Of a DNA stretch of 64,000 bases, positions 42,681 through 52,930 are shown one piece after another. Origin of the DNA: Azonexaceae bacterium s22 (GTDB lineage Bacteria > Pseudomonadota > Gammaproteobacteria > Burkholderiales > Rhodocyclaceae); NCBI GenBank assembly GCA_016617495.1, contig WYCU01000003.1:371950-435949 (forward strand), in the 5' to 3' direction. A model generated the notes under the pieces. The model was given only the letters and a program-made list of their open reading frames with translations. It ran no database searches and was not told the origin of the DNA. Both the position numbers and the translations under genes were made by a program. Positions within the stretch are counted from its first letter, which is position 1; each line of letters starts with the position of its first letter.

Positions 42681-44138
42681 CTAACTTAAGTAAGTACGTA
42701 AGCGTCGCCCCAAGCGGTACAACGACCGGTAGAGCATTCTGGGGACGTTCATCTGAGCCTCTGCCCAAGCCGCCCACTCATCGGAGCGCTGCCTGAAATT
42801 CGATACCAATGAAGGAACCGGCAACTGAAATTCCGACGGGGCGCTCAAAAACAATTTCAAAATCTCTGGTCGATGGTAAGTCTCGTACCACATGCGAGCC
42901 ACGCCCCCCTCATGGCGCAAATCGTCGCAATTCAAATTGGCAAGATGATCCAATAGTCTGTCAGGATCATCCCAATTAAAAGCCTCAGGATAAGCCAATT
43001 CCAGCCCACTTAGAACTCTTGAATACACATGGCGATGCATTATTACCGGAATCCCGGCGCCCATCACCTCAATCAATGTCAGCCCCGCACCATAGGGAAA
43101 CGAAGCGATATAAACATCGACATTAAATTTCTGAAGTGACTCCCAAACACTTGACGTCCAGTCAATATAAACAAGCCGATCTTGGGGAATACCCAACGCA
43201 TCCATATTGGAACGCATTCGCCGGATTGCCCAGGGTGTAAGCTTTCCAATATGAACATGGCGTCCCCCTGTCACCTTAATAACCTGAGGAATCAAATCCA
43301 CATAATTCACGTAATATGGAATCTCGACCTTATTTGAACGAGCGACCGTTGCCGAAGTAACCCCCGGTTTTTCGGCAAACCCAATCTTTTCGCGAAGAAC
43401 GCCCTTATCCTCAAAAGTCAAAGGAAGATATTGACTCTCAACCCCCAATTCATTGCGGCAATAATGGAAGCCCATCGGATGGAAGTCGATATGTGTCAAA
43501 TGATCGAGATGAACCCCAAGACAAAGATGGTGATCCCCATGGTGGCAAAAGCTTCCAGGGAATCCCAACTCAGGAGGCAAGGCCGCAACCGCAACGCTAT
43601 CCTGATGATGATTGAATAAAAATATATGTTCCGGAGCACAACCCAGGAGACTGTTTTGCAGCCACGTCAATCGCGCTGCAAAATCACCCCGTGGCGCAAC
43701 AAAAAAAAACACTGTTGCCGCACCTTGCAGCGACTGCTCGAAAAAAAACTTATCGGATGGTCCTGCAACCCCGGTCGAAAATACAAAGTGATCTTTTTCA
43801 GGCTGCGAGCGGATGAAATCAAGAATCAAACGCAAATGACCGCCTGACCTCTGCAAGCGACTCACGATGTACGCCACTCGTGGACGACCATGAGAATGAG
43901 AGAACTGTAAAGGCGCTCGCTGCTTACCGACAAAAGACTCTAAATTGACACGCCCGATCCGAAGACATAAGTCATCAAGTGACTTGGAAGCAAAAACCTG
44001 AGAAGTGAACAAAGGCTCGGTCACAACGCGCTCGACAAAATCATGAGCAATTCGCAGCGCCGAATCAATCGAGCCCTCGTCTAAGGCCTTGTTCGCAGAG
44101 GCTACTAACGAGCGGACCGAGCCTGCAAACTCAATCAA
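42681..44138 (-). CDS. Glycosyltransferase, GT-B type (putative)
   Basis: A 485-residue protein. Residues 90-140 (RVAYIVSRLQRSGGHLRLILDF) resemble the N-terminal fold of GT-B enzymes. The C-terminal half has FPYGAGLTLIEVMGAGIPVIMH, a donor-binding signature like that of family 4 or related transferases. The first 80 residues are helical and unassigned. The apparent start is TTG with a weak ribosome site, so the N-terminus is uncertain. Base composition is more AT-rich than flanking housekeeping genes. Donor and acceptor are unknown. Confidence 0.78.
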   Translation of the reverse strand: MIEFAGSVRSLVASANKALDEGSIDSALRIAHDFVERVVTEPLFTSQVFASKSLDDLCLRIGRVNLESFVGKQRAPLQFSHSHGRPRVAYIVSRLQRSGGHLRLILDFIRSQPEKDHFVFSTGVAGPSDKFFFEQSLQGAATVFFFVAPRGDFAARLTWLQNSLLGCAPEHIFLFNHHQDSVAVAALPPELGFPGSFCHHGDHHLCLGVHLDHLTHIDFHPMGFHYCRNELGVESQYLPLTFEDKGVLREKIGFAEKPGVTSATVARSNKVEIPYYVNYVDLIPQVIKVTGGRHVHIGKLTPWAIRRMRSNMDALGIPQDRLVYIDWTSSVWESLQKFNVDVYIASFPYGAGLTLIEVMGAGIPVIMHRHVYSRVLSGLELAYPEAFNWDDPDRLLDHLANLNCDDLRHEGGVARMWYETYHRPEILKLFLSAPSEFQLPVPSLVSNFRQRSDEWAAWAEAQMNVPRMLYRSLYRLGRRLRTYLS

Positions 44139-44203
44139 TTAAATGATCTCCACTATGCCAAAAGCCATCTAAACGGGGATTGAACACCATAACAAAAAGT
44201 TAA

Positions 44204-45304
44204 TTAGGCAATGAAAAACGACTTGACGTGCTGCACAACAGCTTCGGTTTCCTCGGAACCCAAAAGGGGCGACATGGGCAAACTCAAAACCTCACGCGCG
44301 AGAAGTTCAGCAATAGGAAGTTGATACTTATCGAAGCTCTTATAACAATTTTGTCGATGCGGAGGTATAGGATAATGAATGACCGTGGCAATCCCGTTAT
44401 CTTCAAGATGCTTTTTCAAACCATCACGTTCAGTGCTGCGTATAACGTAGAGATGCCAGACAGGCTCGGCATAATCGGGGATAGTAGGCGGTATTACTCC
44501 GCAATCTGCCAATGCAGATGAATAATAATCGGCAACTTCCCGTCGCCGCATGTTCCACTCATCAAGCACTGCTAACTTTACTCGCAAAAACGCTGCTTGC
44601 AACTCATCCAGCCGACTGTTATAGCCTGACAAATCGTGCTGGTATTTTATTTTTGAACCATAGTTACGCAACTGCCGAACCTTATCGGCAATACTTTCAT
44701 CATTGGTAAGCACAGCTCCCCCATCCCCAAGGGCACCGAGATTTTTACCCGGATAAAAGCTGGTTGCAGCGGCATGACCCAATGAGCCAACCCGGCGGCC
44801 TTTATAGCGTGCGCCTTGAGCTTGGGCCGCGTCTTCTATAACAACCAGGCCATACCGATTTGCTACCTCCAAAATCGGATCCATATCGGCAGGTTGTCCA
44901 TAGAGGTGGACAGGAATAATTGCACGAGTACGACTGGAGATTACACCCTCGATCGCACTTGGATTAATGTTATGCGTGACCAAATCGGGCTCAACAGGTA
45001 CTGGCGTCGCGCCGCATTGACTGACAGCCAGCCACGTGGCGATAAATGTATTCGAAGGAACAATGACTTCGTCCCCCGGGCCGATGTCATAGGCACGAAG
45101 CAGCAGATGAAGCGCCTCCAGTCCATTACCAACACCGATGCAATGTGTCGCTTCGCAATAGGAAGCAAACTCTGCCTCGAAGGCTTCTAATTCCGGGCCC
45201 ATGACAAACCAACCTGAATCGATTACACGACGGTAGGCCTGATCCAAAGGATCGCGAATGGCTTGATGCAAACGACCCAGATCCAAAAATGGAACCAATT
45301 TCAT
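44204..45304 (-). CDS. fdtB: DegT/DnrJ/EryC1 aminotransferase, FdtB-like
   Basis: A 366-residue PLP aminotransferase of nucleotide-sugar pathways. The PLP lysine lies in [37 protein letters not shown] is the cofactor-binding strand. The adjacent ketoisomerase and rfbA/rfbB point to transamination of a dTDP-3-keto-6-deoxyhexose, giving dTDP-Fuc3N or Qui3N. The ATG at 45304 is preferred (AAGGG 6 bases upstream); a TTG at 45310 overlaps the fdtA stop. Confidence 0.85.
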   Translation of the reverse strand: MKLVPFLDLGRLHQAIRDPLDQAYRRVIDSGWFVMGPELEAFEAEFASYCEATHCIGVGNGLEALHLLLRAYDIGPGDEVIVPSNTFIATWLAVSQCGATPVPVEPDLVTHNINPSAIEGVISSRTRAIIPVHLYGQPADMDPILEVANRYGLVVIEDAAQAQGARYKGRRVGSLGHAAATSFYPGKNLGALGDGGAVLTNDESIADKVRQLRNYGSKIKYQHDLSGYNSRLDELQAAFLRVKLAVLDEWNMRRREVADYYSSALADCGVIPPTIPDYAEPVWHLYVIRSTERDGLKKHLEDNGIATVIHYPIPPHRQNCYKSFDKYQLPIAELLAREVLSLPMSPLLGSEETEAVVQHVKSFFIA

Positions 45305-45306
45305 TT

Positions 45307-45717
45307 TCAACCCTTATTTACGTCAGCAAGAAATTCAGAATAGTCACGATAATAATCACGCTCATCGTAAAAATCCGAAGCCAACACCATACAAACAGCA
45401 CCGGAGGAAAAATTGTCAATTTCTCGCCATATCATTGGGCAAATATAAAGGCCATGATAACTGCGGTTCAAGTGAATAGTCTTTTTTTCATAACCATCGT
45501 CGATATGAATATCAAAAGAACCCGACATCGCGATAATTAACTGGTGCAAATTTCTGTGCGCGTGCCCCCCTCTTTCGGCCCCTCCCGGCACATCGTACAA
45601 ATAGTAAACTCGGCGTATATCGAATGGAATGTGCCGCCCCGCCTCAACAAACGTCAGGTTACCTCTAGGGTCATTAATTATTGGCAGGTCAAAAACTCGA
45701 CAGTCGGAAACAGCCAT
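45307..45717 (-). CDS. fdtA: dTDP-4-oxo-6-deoxyhexose 3,4-ketoisomerase, FdtA/WxcM-like cupin
   Basis: A 136-residue cupin-fold isomerase that moves the keto group from C4 to C3 of dTDP-4-keto-6-deoxyglucose. The family histidine pair lies in [12 protein letters not shown], and YLYDVPGG and the [16 protein letters not shown] strand are typical. FdtA (galacto product) and QdtA (gluco product) cannot be told apart by eye. It is directly followed by the aminotransferase, as in known Fuc3NAc/Qui3NAc clusters. Confidence 0.87.
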   Translation of the reverse strand: MAVSDCRVFDLPIINDPRGNLTFVEAGRHIPFDIRRVYYLYDVPGGAERGGHAHRNLHQLIIAMSGSFDIHIDDGYEKKTIHLNRSYHGLYICPMIWREIDNFSSGAVCMVLASDFYDERDYYRDYSEFLADVNKG

Positions 45718-45726
45718 CTTTTCACC

Positions 45727-46416
45727 TCAATAAACAGACCTGCCAGACTCGGCACTCACAGACTCAAATTCATCAACAATTTGAAGCAACCTTGCATCTC
45801 TTGGTCGAACACCCTCCAGCAAGTAGGCATAAATTTCCTCGCGCACCTCGCCAAAAGCGTATTTGTCAATCGCATAATCGTTTACCGAAATTGCTTTACC
45901 CGGAACGTATTTTGAGAATGGCCGCAGATTCTTGGTGAGTGCCGCCCCCATCGCCACAATAGAATAATGTCCAATAACTGAATATTGGTGCACGGAGCAA
46001 CCAACCGCCAGATTAGCACCTGCGAGCACTCGAACAATCCCGCCCATAACCACCATTGGGGTAATAACGACGTCATCTTGAATAACTGCGTCGTGTGGGA
46101 CATGAACACTCTGCATAAGGAAGACGCGATCACCAATTTTGGTGATGTCACGATAGCAGGGTTTCTGAATCGCCGTATATTCCCGAATAATATTATTACT
46201 ACCAATTTGAATTTTTGACTCGGAGCTGTCATATCTTGGATTACGGGTGTCCTGTCCCGGCGTGCCGATTGTCACGTGTGGCCCAATCCAGTTACCGTTC
46301 CCGAGCTCAAGCGGCCCATACAAAACCGAATATGGCCCTATCTCATTACCCTCGCCGATTTCAACTTTCCCTTCGATAACAGCGGTAGGGTGTATTTTAT
46401 TTCCCTTATAATCCAT
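45727..46416 (-). CDS. Left-handed beta-helix acyltransferase, LpxA-like
   Basis: About 229 residues of hexapeptide repeats (IHPTAVIEGKVEIGEGNEIG ... VIQDDVVITPMVVMGGIV), then a C-terminal helical part. The layout resembles LpxA-type UDP-sugar O/N-acyltransferases rather than the short acetyltransferases. Next to FdtA/FdtB it probably N-acylates the 3-amino sugar; the acyl donor is unknown. Start choice is uncertain: ATGs at 46416, 46428 and 46449 are all possible within the end of the upstream gene. Confidence 0.82.
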   Translation of the reverse strand: MDYKGNKIHPTAVIEGKVEIGEGNEIGPYSVLYGPLELGNGNWIGPHVTIGTPGQDTRNPRYDSSESKIQIGSNNIIREYTAIQKPCYRDITKIGDRVFLMQSVHVPHDAVIQDDVVITPMVVMGGIVRVLAGANLAVGCSVHQYSVIGHYSIVAMGAALTKNLRPFSKYVPGKAISVNDYAIDKYAFGEVREEIYAYLLEGVRPRDARLLQIVDEFESVSAESGRSVY

Positions 46417-47962
46417 CTGGAATTCCATCCCTGATAATATTACGGACATCATCCGGACTCACTGTAAAATCCGCATGAATACCTAATTGGTCACCTTTGT
46501 TAATATGACCAAGAACATATCTGATTTCATTAAATGTCGCACAAGCAATATTCTGCCAATACCAATAACTAGTATCTGGGTAGCTAGCAATCAATATGAC
46601 AATTTTCGTCCCTGGAGCAGAGAAAACAAGATTAGCCAAAGCCGCACCTGAAGACCCCACTATAACTTCAGCGTGAGAAAATAATTTAACTTGCTCAATA
46701 AACCCAAGTTTCTCCGGCTCAACCACAGAAAATCCACTCGATTTCAGAATAGTCTCTATGCTCTCAATGTTACTTACCTTGCGGGTTCCGGAAGTCCTTC
46801 GAATGTATATTTTTTTTGGCAAGCCACTGTATGACCCATTCTTGATGCAACCGAACAATTTTGCACGAACCTTTTCCAATGCAATCGGGCTAAATGCGCC
46901 GTGAGAATGGCCAGACATCTTCGTGGCACGCCTGCCAAAGGGAACATAGCCGCATGACGAAGTCACATACAAGCGTTCCACATTCACAGCTCTGCCAACA
47001 GGGATACAAATAATTTCCCGTTGCTCGCCCGCGATCAAGCGCAAAGATTCCATTAGATTGGGATGCAATCCGGCATCTACTACCAAGGGCACATGAGCGT
47101 ATATTTGCACATCGCAAAACATCGCTATCCTTGGCAACACTTCGGTAAGCCAATGCGCATAATTGGGTGCGGTCGCATCAGTAAATATTGCGGCGGACGC
47201 AAGCGATGCAGGCGCGTTGTCGTACTGTAGCCAGCGAACGCGGCCGCGCTTCAAGTCAACAATAGTACGGCCGTGCAGTTCCTCAGAAGTATAATCTCTC
47301 GAAAAATCATAGAGATCATGACAAATGACCAGATCATCGACCAACAATAAATTGGTTCTGCCATAAACAGTGGCCTGCGGAACTTCAAATACCGTAATTT
47401 CCGGAAACTCATAGCGATCGTGTGGCGACTGAAGGCAAGCACGCTCCTCAACTGGAAATACCGATGGTATCGGAGTATCGACCACCGAAACATCAGCAAT
47501 CTTAAGTACATTGGACTTAAATTGCTTTACATAGTCGGACTGCTTTATCAACTCACGCCAACGCAACTGTCTTGACATCTCCGGATCAAAGCGATTTCTA
47601 AAAAAAACAGCCGGGGCAAAAACGTATTTTGACAATAGCGGGAAAATGTTGATCCAAGTTTTTATCACCACCCCACGCACAATTGGGTAGCGCTTGAAAT
47701 ATCTTATATAAATTTTGCCAAAGAACGATTCACGAACTCGCTGAAAAAAATCAGCCTCCCCGGACCGCTCCCCGCAAGGAGCTAGCTCCCTAATTCGGTT
47801 AGATGACAACTCAGCCACCACTCCTGGCGTTCCCTGCTCATCACCCGGAAAATTGCTGTAACTAATCTCCGAGTCTTCACTACAACAGGATTGATTAACA
47901 CGACTTTGATCAGTGCCACTTCCCGAACACTGATCTTTCGAGGAGGCAGAATCATTCTGCAC
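46406..47962 (-). CDS. Glycosyltransferase family 61 protein (DUF563-like)
   Basis: A 518-residue protein. The GT61 pattern appears in APNYAHWLTEVLPRIAMF, IYIRRTSGTRKVSN and VGSSGAALANLVFSAPGTKI. The first 70 residues are polar and low-complexity, unlike the rest. The GTG start overlaps the end of wzt by 11 bp. A bacterial GT61 protein in an O-antigen cluster most likely transfers a sugar to the glycan; specificity is unknown. The gene is markedly AT-rich. Confidence 0.83.
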   Translation of the reverse strand: MQNDSASSKDQCSGSGTDQSRVNQSCCSEDSEISYSNFPGDEQGTPGVVAELSSNRIRELAPCGERSGEADFFQRVRESFFGKIYIRYFKRYPIVRGVVIKTWINIFPLLSKYVFAPAVFFRNRFDPEMSRQLRWRELIKQSDYVKQFKSNVLKIADVSVVDTPIPSVFPVEERACLQSPHDRYEFPEITVFEVPQATVYGRTNLLLVDDLVICHDLYDFSRDYTSEELHGRTIVDLKRGRVRWLQYDNAPASLASAAIFTDATAPNYAHWLTEVLPRIAMFCDVQIYAHVPLVVDAGLHPNLMESLRLIAGEQREIICIPVGRAVNVERLYVTSSCGYVPFGRRATKMSGHSHGAFSPIALEKVRAKLFGCIKNGSYSGLPKKIYIRRTSGTRKVSNIESIETILKSSGFSVVEPEKLGFIEQVKLFSHAEVIVGSSGAALANLVFSAPGTKIVILIASYPDTSYWYWQNIACATFNEIRYVLGHINKGDQLGIHADFTVSPDDVRNIIRDGIPDGL

Positions 47963-48698
47963 TATTTGTACCTCGGAGATATAAGTCCATTACTTCATCC
48001 GGGTGTCCGTCAGCGACCAATTTTCCATGATCGAGCCAGACCACTCGATTGCATAGCGATCGAACCAACACATGGTCATGCGACACCATGATCATAATAT
48101 TTGCTCTATCAATCATTTCATACATTCGCCTCTTTGCTCGTTCCATAAAAGCTGCATCGCCACCGGCAAATATTTCGTCCAGAACGAGAATATCCGGATG
48201 CATCGCTGTCGCCAGAGAGAACGCCAACCGCATGTACATACCGGTAGAATAATACTTAACCGGCGTATCGATAAAATCTTCTAACTCAGCAAAAGAGATA
48301 ACTTCGGGCTCGATTTCCTTTAATTGCTCCTGGGTATAGCCGAGAATTGAACCATTAAGATAAATATTTTCCCTTCCCGTGAACTCGGGATGAAATCCAG
48401 CTCCAATTTCCAATAACGGAGCTAGACGCCCTTCAATACGTACAACACCCTCATCACTCTCATAAACACGGCACAAGGCCTTGAGGAGAGTGCTTTTTCC
48501 AGCACCGTTGTGACCGACAATACCGACGCGATCTCCAGAATTAAACTCCAGAGAAACATGATTTACTGCAAGAAATTCCGTAAAGGATGGCTTACCCCGT
48601 CGCTTGAAAATACTCGCAACAAAATCTTTCAGCGACGGCGAGCGGTCATGATATACACGAAATCTGATCGACAAATTATCGATAGAAATTTTTGACAT
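47952..48698 (-). CDS. wzt: Polysaccharide ABC exporter ATPase, Wzt (short form)
   Basis: A 248-residue ATPase energising export of undecaprenyl-linked glycan across the inner membrane. Walker A is GHNGAGKST, the ABC signature is YYSTGMYMRLAF (Wzt/TagH type) and Walker B is ILVLDEIFAGGD. The protein stops directly after the nucleotide-binding domain, so the C-terminal carbohydrate-binding domain found in long Wzt proteins is absent. It follows wzm by 6 bp. Confidence 0.93.
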   Translation of the reverse strand: MSKISIDNLSIRFRVYHDRSPSLKDFVASIFKRRGKPSFTEFLAVNHVSLEFNSGDRVGIVGHNGAGKSTLLKALCRVYESDEGVVRIEGRLAPLLEIGAGFHPEFTGRENIYLNGSILGYTQEQLKEIEPEVISFAELEDFIDTPVKYYSTGMYMRLAFSLATAMHPDILVLDEIFAGGDAAFMERAKRRMYEMIDRANIMIMVSHDHVLVRSLCNRVVWLDHGKLVADGHPDEVMDLYLRGTNSAE

Positions 48699-48704
48699 TT
48701 TATC

Positions 48705-49493
48705 TTAAAGCCTGTAAACAATTTTCTTTTCTTGCCTATAGAAATAAAAAAGCCCAAACAAGACAGAAAAAAGTGCCCACAAAAATGAACCGATAATAAT
48801 ATTTACTTCAGGAACCACTCCACGATACAAAGGCGCCCTGAAAAGTTCAATAAAAGGAACCAGTGGATTCAAACCAACGAGCCAAGCAACCTTCCCGGAC
48901 AGAGCATCATGTTTGTATAAGACCGGGGTCAGAAAGAATAATCCCTGCATCGCAATAATAATTACATACTGTAGATCTCTGAAAAACACAGTCATTACAG
49001 ATGCAATCAAACCAATGCCAAAAGAAAACAAAAACAACAGGACAAAAGAGATCGGTAGCGTAACAACGGCCCACGAAATTCCGCCACCGACAATAACTAT
49101 TATCATCAAAAGAGCCGCAAAGGAAAGAATGCAATCAATCATCAGGGCCACAGAAATGCTTAAAGGAAAAACCAATTTCGGTATATAAATCTTCTTTATT
49201 AGACCTTCATTATTTATAAACGCATGCGCCGACTGCGTTGAAACCGAATTGAAATAACTCCACGGAACCATTCCAGCAAACAGGAAAACGGCAAATTCTT
49301 CGAAATTTACTTTAAACAGCGACGAGAAAACCAAGGCCATCACTGTCATCATGAGTAACGGATTCACCAGAGTCCACAAATAACCTAGTGCAGTTCTCCT
49401 GTAACGCAAAATCAGTTGTTGCCGGACTAATTGCCTTAACACATCACGTGCGTGAAAAACCTCTAGGGCACGACTGGAGATGTATTTATTCAT
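48705..49493 (-). CDS. wzm: Polysaccharide ABC exporter permease, Wzm
   Basis: A 262-residue inner-membrane protein of the ABC-2 family with six hydrophobic segments. VRQQLILRYRRTALGYLWTLVNPLLMM at the N-terminus and NPLVPFIELFRAPLYRG near the C-terminus are hallmarks of Wzm/KpsM/TagG permeases. It partners the downstream Wzt. Its ATG overlaps the rfbC stop as ATGA. Base composition is AT-rich (about 35 percent GC in the line at 48721). Confidence 0.92.
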   Translation of the reverse strand: MNKYISSRALEVFHARDVLRQLVRQQLILRYRRTALGYLWTLVNPLLMMTVMALVFSSLFKVNFEEFAVFLFAGMVPWSYFNSVSTQSAHAFINNEGLIKKIYIPKLVFPLSISVALMIDCILSFAALLMIIVIVGGGISWAVVTLPISFVLLFLFSFGIGLIASVMTVFFRDLQYVIIIAMQGLFFLTPVLYKHDALSGKVAWLVGLNPLVPFIELFRAPLYRGVVPEVNIIIGSFLWALFSVLFGLFYFYRQEKKIVYRL

Positions 49494-50038
49494 TCAAACA
49501 ACTCCGACTCCTCAAAAGATTTCCCTTGTTTATCCTTTTCGGAAACTTCTGGTGAAGAGGAAAGCGGCCAACCAATCGCAAGACGCTGATCATCCCAGCG
49601 AATGCAACGTTCGTGCATAGGAGAGTAATAATCGGTTGTCTTATAGAGAAATTCTGCAGTTTCGGACAATGTGAGAAACCCATGGGCAAATCCGGGGGGA
49701 ATCCATATCTGCTTCTTGTTTTCGGCGCTGAGAAAAATACCAACCCAATGGCCGAATGTTTTTGAGTTTTTACGTATATCAACTGCGACATCGAAAACCT
49801 CACCGTGAATAACGCGCACCAACTTTCCCTGAGCCTTGGGTTTCAGTTGGTAGTGCAAGCCTCGAAGCACGTTTTTTCTCGATTTCGAATGATTATCCTG
49901 CACGAAGGTAACCTCGAGACCCGTCGCTTCGGCAAACAGTCGCGTGTTGAAACTCTCAAAAAAGAAGCCACGGTCATCGTTGAACACCCTCGGCTCCAAG
50001 ATAAAGAGATCGGGAATGGCTGTAGATTTGATTTCCAT
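49490..50038 (-). CDS. rfbC: dTDP-4-dehydrorhamnose 3,5-epimerase
   Basis: A 182-residue cupin epimerase, the third enzyme of dTDP-L-rhamnose synthesis. Motifs FFESFNTRLFAEATG, QDNHSKSRKNVLRGLHYQ and GFAHGFLTLSETAEFLYKTTDYY are characteristic; the catalytic His lies in RGLHYQ. Its start overlaps the rfbA stop as TAATG. Confidence 0.95.
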   Translation of the reverse strand: MEIKSTAIPDLFILEPRVFNDDRGFFFESFNTRLFAEATGLEVTFVQDNHSKSRKNVLRGLHYQLKPKAQGKLVRVIHGEVFDVAVDIRKNSKTFGHWVGIFLSAENKKQIWIPPGFAHGFLTLSETAEFLYKTTDYYSPMHERCIRWDDQRLAIGWPLSSSPEVSEKDKQGKSFEESELFE

Positions 50039-50922
50039 TAAAGCAACTTGTCTTGCAAAAGACCGAGCAGATAACGTCCATAGCCATTTTTAGCCAACGG
50101 CTGAGCCAAGGCAGCAAGTTGCTCCGCTACGATCCAGCCTTGCCTAAACGCAATTTCCTCCGGACACGCCACTTTCAGACCTTGTCGTTTCTCCAAGGTG
50201 GCAATGAACTGCCCTGCCTCCAGAAGACTGTCATGCGTACCGGTGTCCAGCCAAGCGTAGCCTCGACCCATGATTTCAACGTTGAGCTCACCCTGTTCAA
50301 GGTAAAGGCGATTAAGATCAGTTATCTCCAGCTCCCCTCTAATAGAGGGTTTTAGGTGACGTGCAAAATCAATAACCTGGCGGTCATAAAAATAGAGGCC
50401 CGTCACCGCATAGTTGGATTTAGGTGCCTTCGGCTTTTCTTCGAGGCTAAGAACTTTACCCACTGCATCGAACTCAGCAACACCATAACGCTCCGGGTCA
50501 TGAACGTGATAGGCAAAAACGCTTGCGCCTTGACTACGTTGATCGGCACTGCTCAGCAATTGATGAAAATCATTTCCGTAGAAAATGTTGTCCCCGAGTA
50601 CCAAAGCTGACTGGTTCATACCGATAAAATCGGCGCCGATGATGAATGCTTGGGCCAGCCCATCCGGACTCGGCTGAACAGCATACTGCAAACTCATTCC
50701 CCATTGACTCCCGTCGCCGAGCAACTGAGCGAAACGTGGCGTATCTTGCGGTGTCGAGATAATCAGAATTTCGCGAATACCCGCCAGCATGAGCGTACTG
50801 AGCGGGTAGTAGATCATCGGTTTGTCGTAGATGGGCAGCAGCTGTTTGGATACGGAGAGTGTCGCCGGATGTAGCCGCGTGCCAGCACCGCCGGCGAGAA
50901 TAATTCCTTTGCGATTTGTCAT
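50038..50922 (-). CDS. rfbA: Glucose-1-phosphate thymidylyltransferase
   Basis: A 294-residue nucleotidyltransferase forming dTDP-glucose, the entry point for both dTDP-rhamnose and dTDP-3-amino sugars. The signature [20 protein letters not shown] lies at residues 11-30. [21 protein letters not shown] is the sugar-binding segment. It overlaps rfbD at 50919-50922. Confidence 0.96.
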   Translation of the reverse strand: MTNRKGIILAGGAGTRLHPATLSVSKQLLPIYDKPMIYYPLSTLMLAGIREILIISTPQDTPRFAQLLGDGSQWGMSLQYAVQPSPDGLAQAFIIGADFIGMNQSALVLGDNIFYGNDFHQLLSSADQRSQGASVFAYHVHDPERYGVAEFDAVGKVLSLEEKPKAPKSNYAVTGLYFYDRQVIDFARHLKPSIRGELEITDLNRLYLEQGELNVEIMGRGYAWLDTGTHDSLLEAGQFIATLEKRQGLKVACPEEIAFRQGWIVAEQLAALAQPLAKNGYGRYLLGLLQDKLL

Positions 50923-51818
50923 GGTTGATTATTGAAGATTTGCTGAAGAATGTGGCTGAGCCCGACTTGCCAATGAGGAAGTTCAAGGGCAAATGCTTCC
51001 CGGAAACATGTCGTATCAAGACGTGAGTTTGCCGGACGCTTGGCTGGGGTTGGATATTCGGCCGTGCTGATCGGGTTAATGTGCTCCGGATGTACCTTGA
51101 GCAGCCTTCCGGCCTTGATGGCTTCCGAGATCACGAAACGCGCGTAGTCACACCAGTTGGTTTCGCCCCCGGCTACGAGATGGTAAGTACCATAGGGAAA
51201 GCGATTTTTTTCCGAGTGTTGCTTTTGTTGTATCAGCAAGGCTGTCACATCAGCTAACAGCGATGCTGATGTCGGCGCACCGAACTGGTCAGCAACCACA
51301 TTGAGAGCATCCCTTTCGCTGGCGAGGCGGAGCATCGTTTTGGCGAAGTTGGCGCCATGAGCACCGACAACCCAACTCGTTCGGAGAATTAGATGATGTG
51401 GATTGGTTTGCGCCAGGCCCAGTTCGCCTTCGCGCTTGCTTCGGCCATAGACGCTTTGCGGATTTGTTGTATCGCTTTCCTTATAAGCGCCCTGCTTCGT
51501 GCCATCGAAAACGTAGTCCGTAGAATAGTGGACGACCCATGCACCCGATTTGTTGGCCTCTTCACCCAGGATACGTGGTGCATCGGCATTGATGGCATAG
51601 GCGAGGTCGCTTTCAGACTCCGCCTTGTCTACTGCGGTATATGCCGCTGCATTCACAATGACGTCGGGCCGCACGTGCCGGACAAGTTTGCGAATGGCCT
51701 CTGCGTCAGCGAGATTGCAATCGGAAGCGTCTACGGCATAAATCTGCCCAAGCGGTGCCAATGCGCGCTGGAGTTCAAAACCGACTTGACCGCTCTTTCC
51801 GGTCAGGAGGATTTTCAT
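50919..51818 (-). CDS. rfbD: dTDP-4-dehydrorhamnose reductase
   Basis: A 299-residue SDR enzyme, last step of dTDP-L-rhamnose synthesis. [11 protein letters not shown] is the cofactor loop, [10 protein letters not shown] and YGRSKREGE the catalytic segment. The ATG at 51818 overlaps the rfbB stop (TAATG); an open extension of ten codons upstream is not used. Confidence 0.95.
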   Translation of the reverse strand: MKILLTGKSGQVGFELQRALAPLGQIYAVDASDCNLADAEAIRKLVRHVRPDVIVNAAAYTAVDKAESESDLAYAINADAPRILGEEANKSGAWVVHYSTDYVFDGTKQGAYKESDTTNPQSVYGRSKREGELGLAQTNPHHLILRTSWVVGAHGANFAKTMLRLASERDALNVVADQFGAPTSASLLADVTALLIQQKQHSEKNRFPYGTYHLVAGGETNWCDYARFVISEAIKAGRLLKVHPEHINPISTAEYPTPAKRPANSRLDTTCFREAFALELPHWQVGLSHILQQIFNNQP

Positions 51819-52879
51819 TAATCCCCTCCATATTGCTTGCCGACCCATTGTTTATAGGCGCCACTAGTCACATTCTGCACCCAAGGCTGGTTATCCAGAT
51901 ACCACTGGACAGTTTTTCGGATACCTGTGTCAAAGGTTTCTGAGGGCCGCCAGCCAAGCTCGCGCTCGATTTTGGTCGCATCAATCGCATAGCGACGATC
52001 GTGGCCCGGACGATCTTTTACGTAGGTGATCTGCGCTGCGTAAGGTTTGCCATCGGCACGCGGCCGGAGTTCGTCGAGGATGTTGCAGAGCGTATGAACA
52101 ACGTCCAAATTGGGTTTTTCGTTCCAGCCACCCACATTGTACGTTTCACCAACACGTCCAGCCTCGAGAACGCGACGGATAGCCGAACAATGGTCCTTGA
52201 CGTAAAGCCAATCGCGAACCTGCTGGCCGTCCCCGTAAATTGGCAATGGCTTCCCTGCCAATGCGTTAAGCATGACCAAAGGGATGAGTTTCTCGGGGAA
52301 ATGGAAAGGGCCGTAATTGTTTGAGCAGTTAGTCGTCAGAACCGGCAACCCATAGGTGTGGTGGTAAGCCCTGACCAGATGATCACTTGCGGCCTTACTC
52401 GCCGAATAGGGGCTATTGGGTTCGTAACGGTTGGTTTCAGCAAAAGGAGGATCATCGGTACCCAACGAGCCATACACTTCGTCAGTGGAAACGTGGAGAA
52501 ACCGGAAAACCGCGCGGGCATCATCTTGCAATCCGCACCAATATGCCCTCACCGCCTCAAGCAGGTTGAACGTACCGACGATATTGGTCTGAATGAATTC
52601 ACCCGGGCCATGAATACTACGATCCACGTGGCTTTCGGCAGCAAAATTGATGACTGCGCGGGGTTGATGATCAGCAAGTAGTTTCGCAACAAGATCGAAA
52701 TCACCAATACTGCCTTTAACGAAAATATGGCGTACATCTCCCTGAAGAGAAGCAAGATTTTCAAGGTTACCGGCGTAAGTTAGCGCATCAAGATTGACGA
52801 CTGGCTCATCTGAATTGGCGAGCCAGTCGAGAACAAAATTGCTACCGATAAAACCAGCACCCCCAGTGATGAGAACCAT
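51818..52879 (-). CDS. rfbB: dTDP-glucose 4,6-dehydratase
   Basis: A 353-residue extended-SDR enzyme producing dTDP-4-keto-6-deoxyglucose. [10 protein letters not shown] is the NAD motif, STDEVYGSL carries the Asp-Glu pair, and YSASKAASD the YxxxK. The ATG at 52879 has GGGAG 6 bases upstream. It heads the rfbBDAC block and most likely the whole downstream polysaccharide operon. Its product feeds both RfbC/RfbD and FdtA/FdtB. Confidence 0.96.
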   Translation of the reverse strand: MVLITGGAGFIGSNFVLDWLANSDEPVVNLDALTYAGNLENLASLQGDVRHIFVKGSIGDFDLVAKLLADHQPRAVINFAAESHVDRSIHGPGEFIQTNIVGTFNLLEAVRAYWCGLQDDARAVFRFLHVSTDEVYGSLGTDDPPFAETNRYEPNSPYSASKAASDHLVRAYHHTYGLPVLTTNCSNNYGPFHFPEKLIPLVMLNALAGKPLPIYGDGQQVRDWLYVKDHCSAIRRVLEAGRVGETYNVGGWNEKPNLDVVHTLCNILDELRPRADGKPYAAQITYVKDRPGHDRRYAIDATKIERELGWRPSETFDTGIRKTVQWYLDNQPWVQNVTSGAYKQWVGKQYGGD

Positions 52880-52905
52880 TTGCCACTCCCGCAAAATAAC
52901 ATTTA

Positions 52906-52911
52906 ATTATA
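52906..52911 (-). promoter_or_regulatory. Putative -10 box of the rfbB operon
   Basis: Perfect TATAAT on the minus strand 26 bases upstream of the rfbB ATG. The -35 position (about 52929-52934) has no consensus hexamer and is instead overlapped by a 10-bp direct repeat, a pattern expected of an activator-dependent promoter. Confidence 0.55.
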
Positions 52912-52930
52912 CTGCAATGCAGCATAACCC

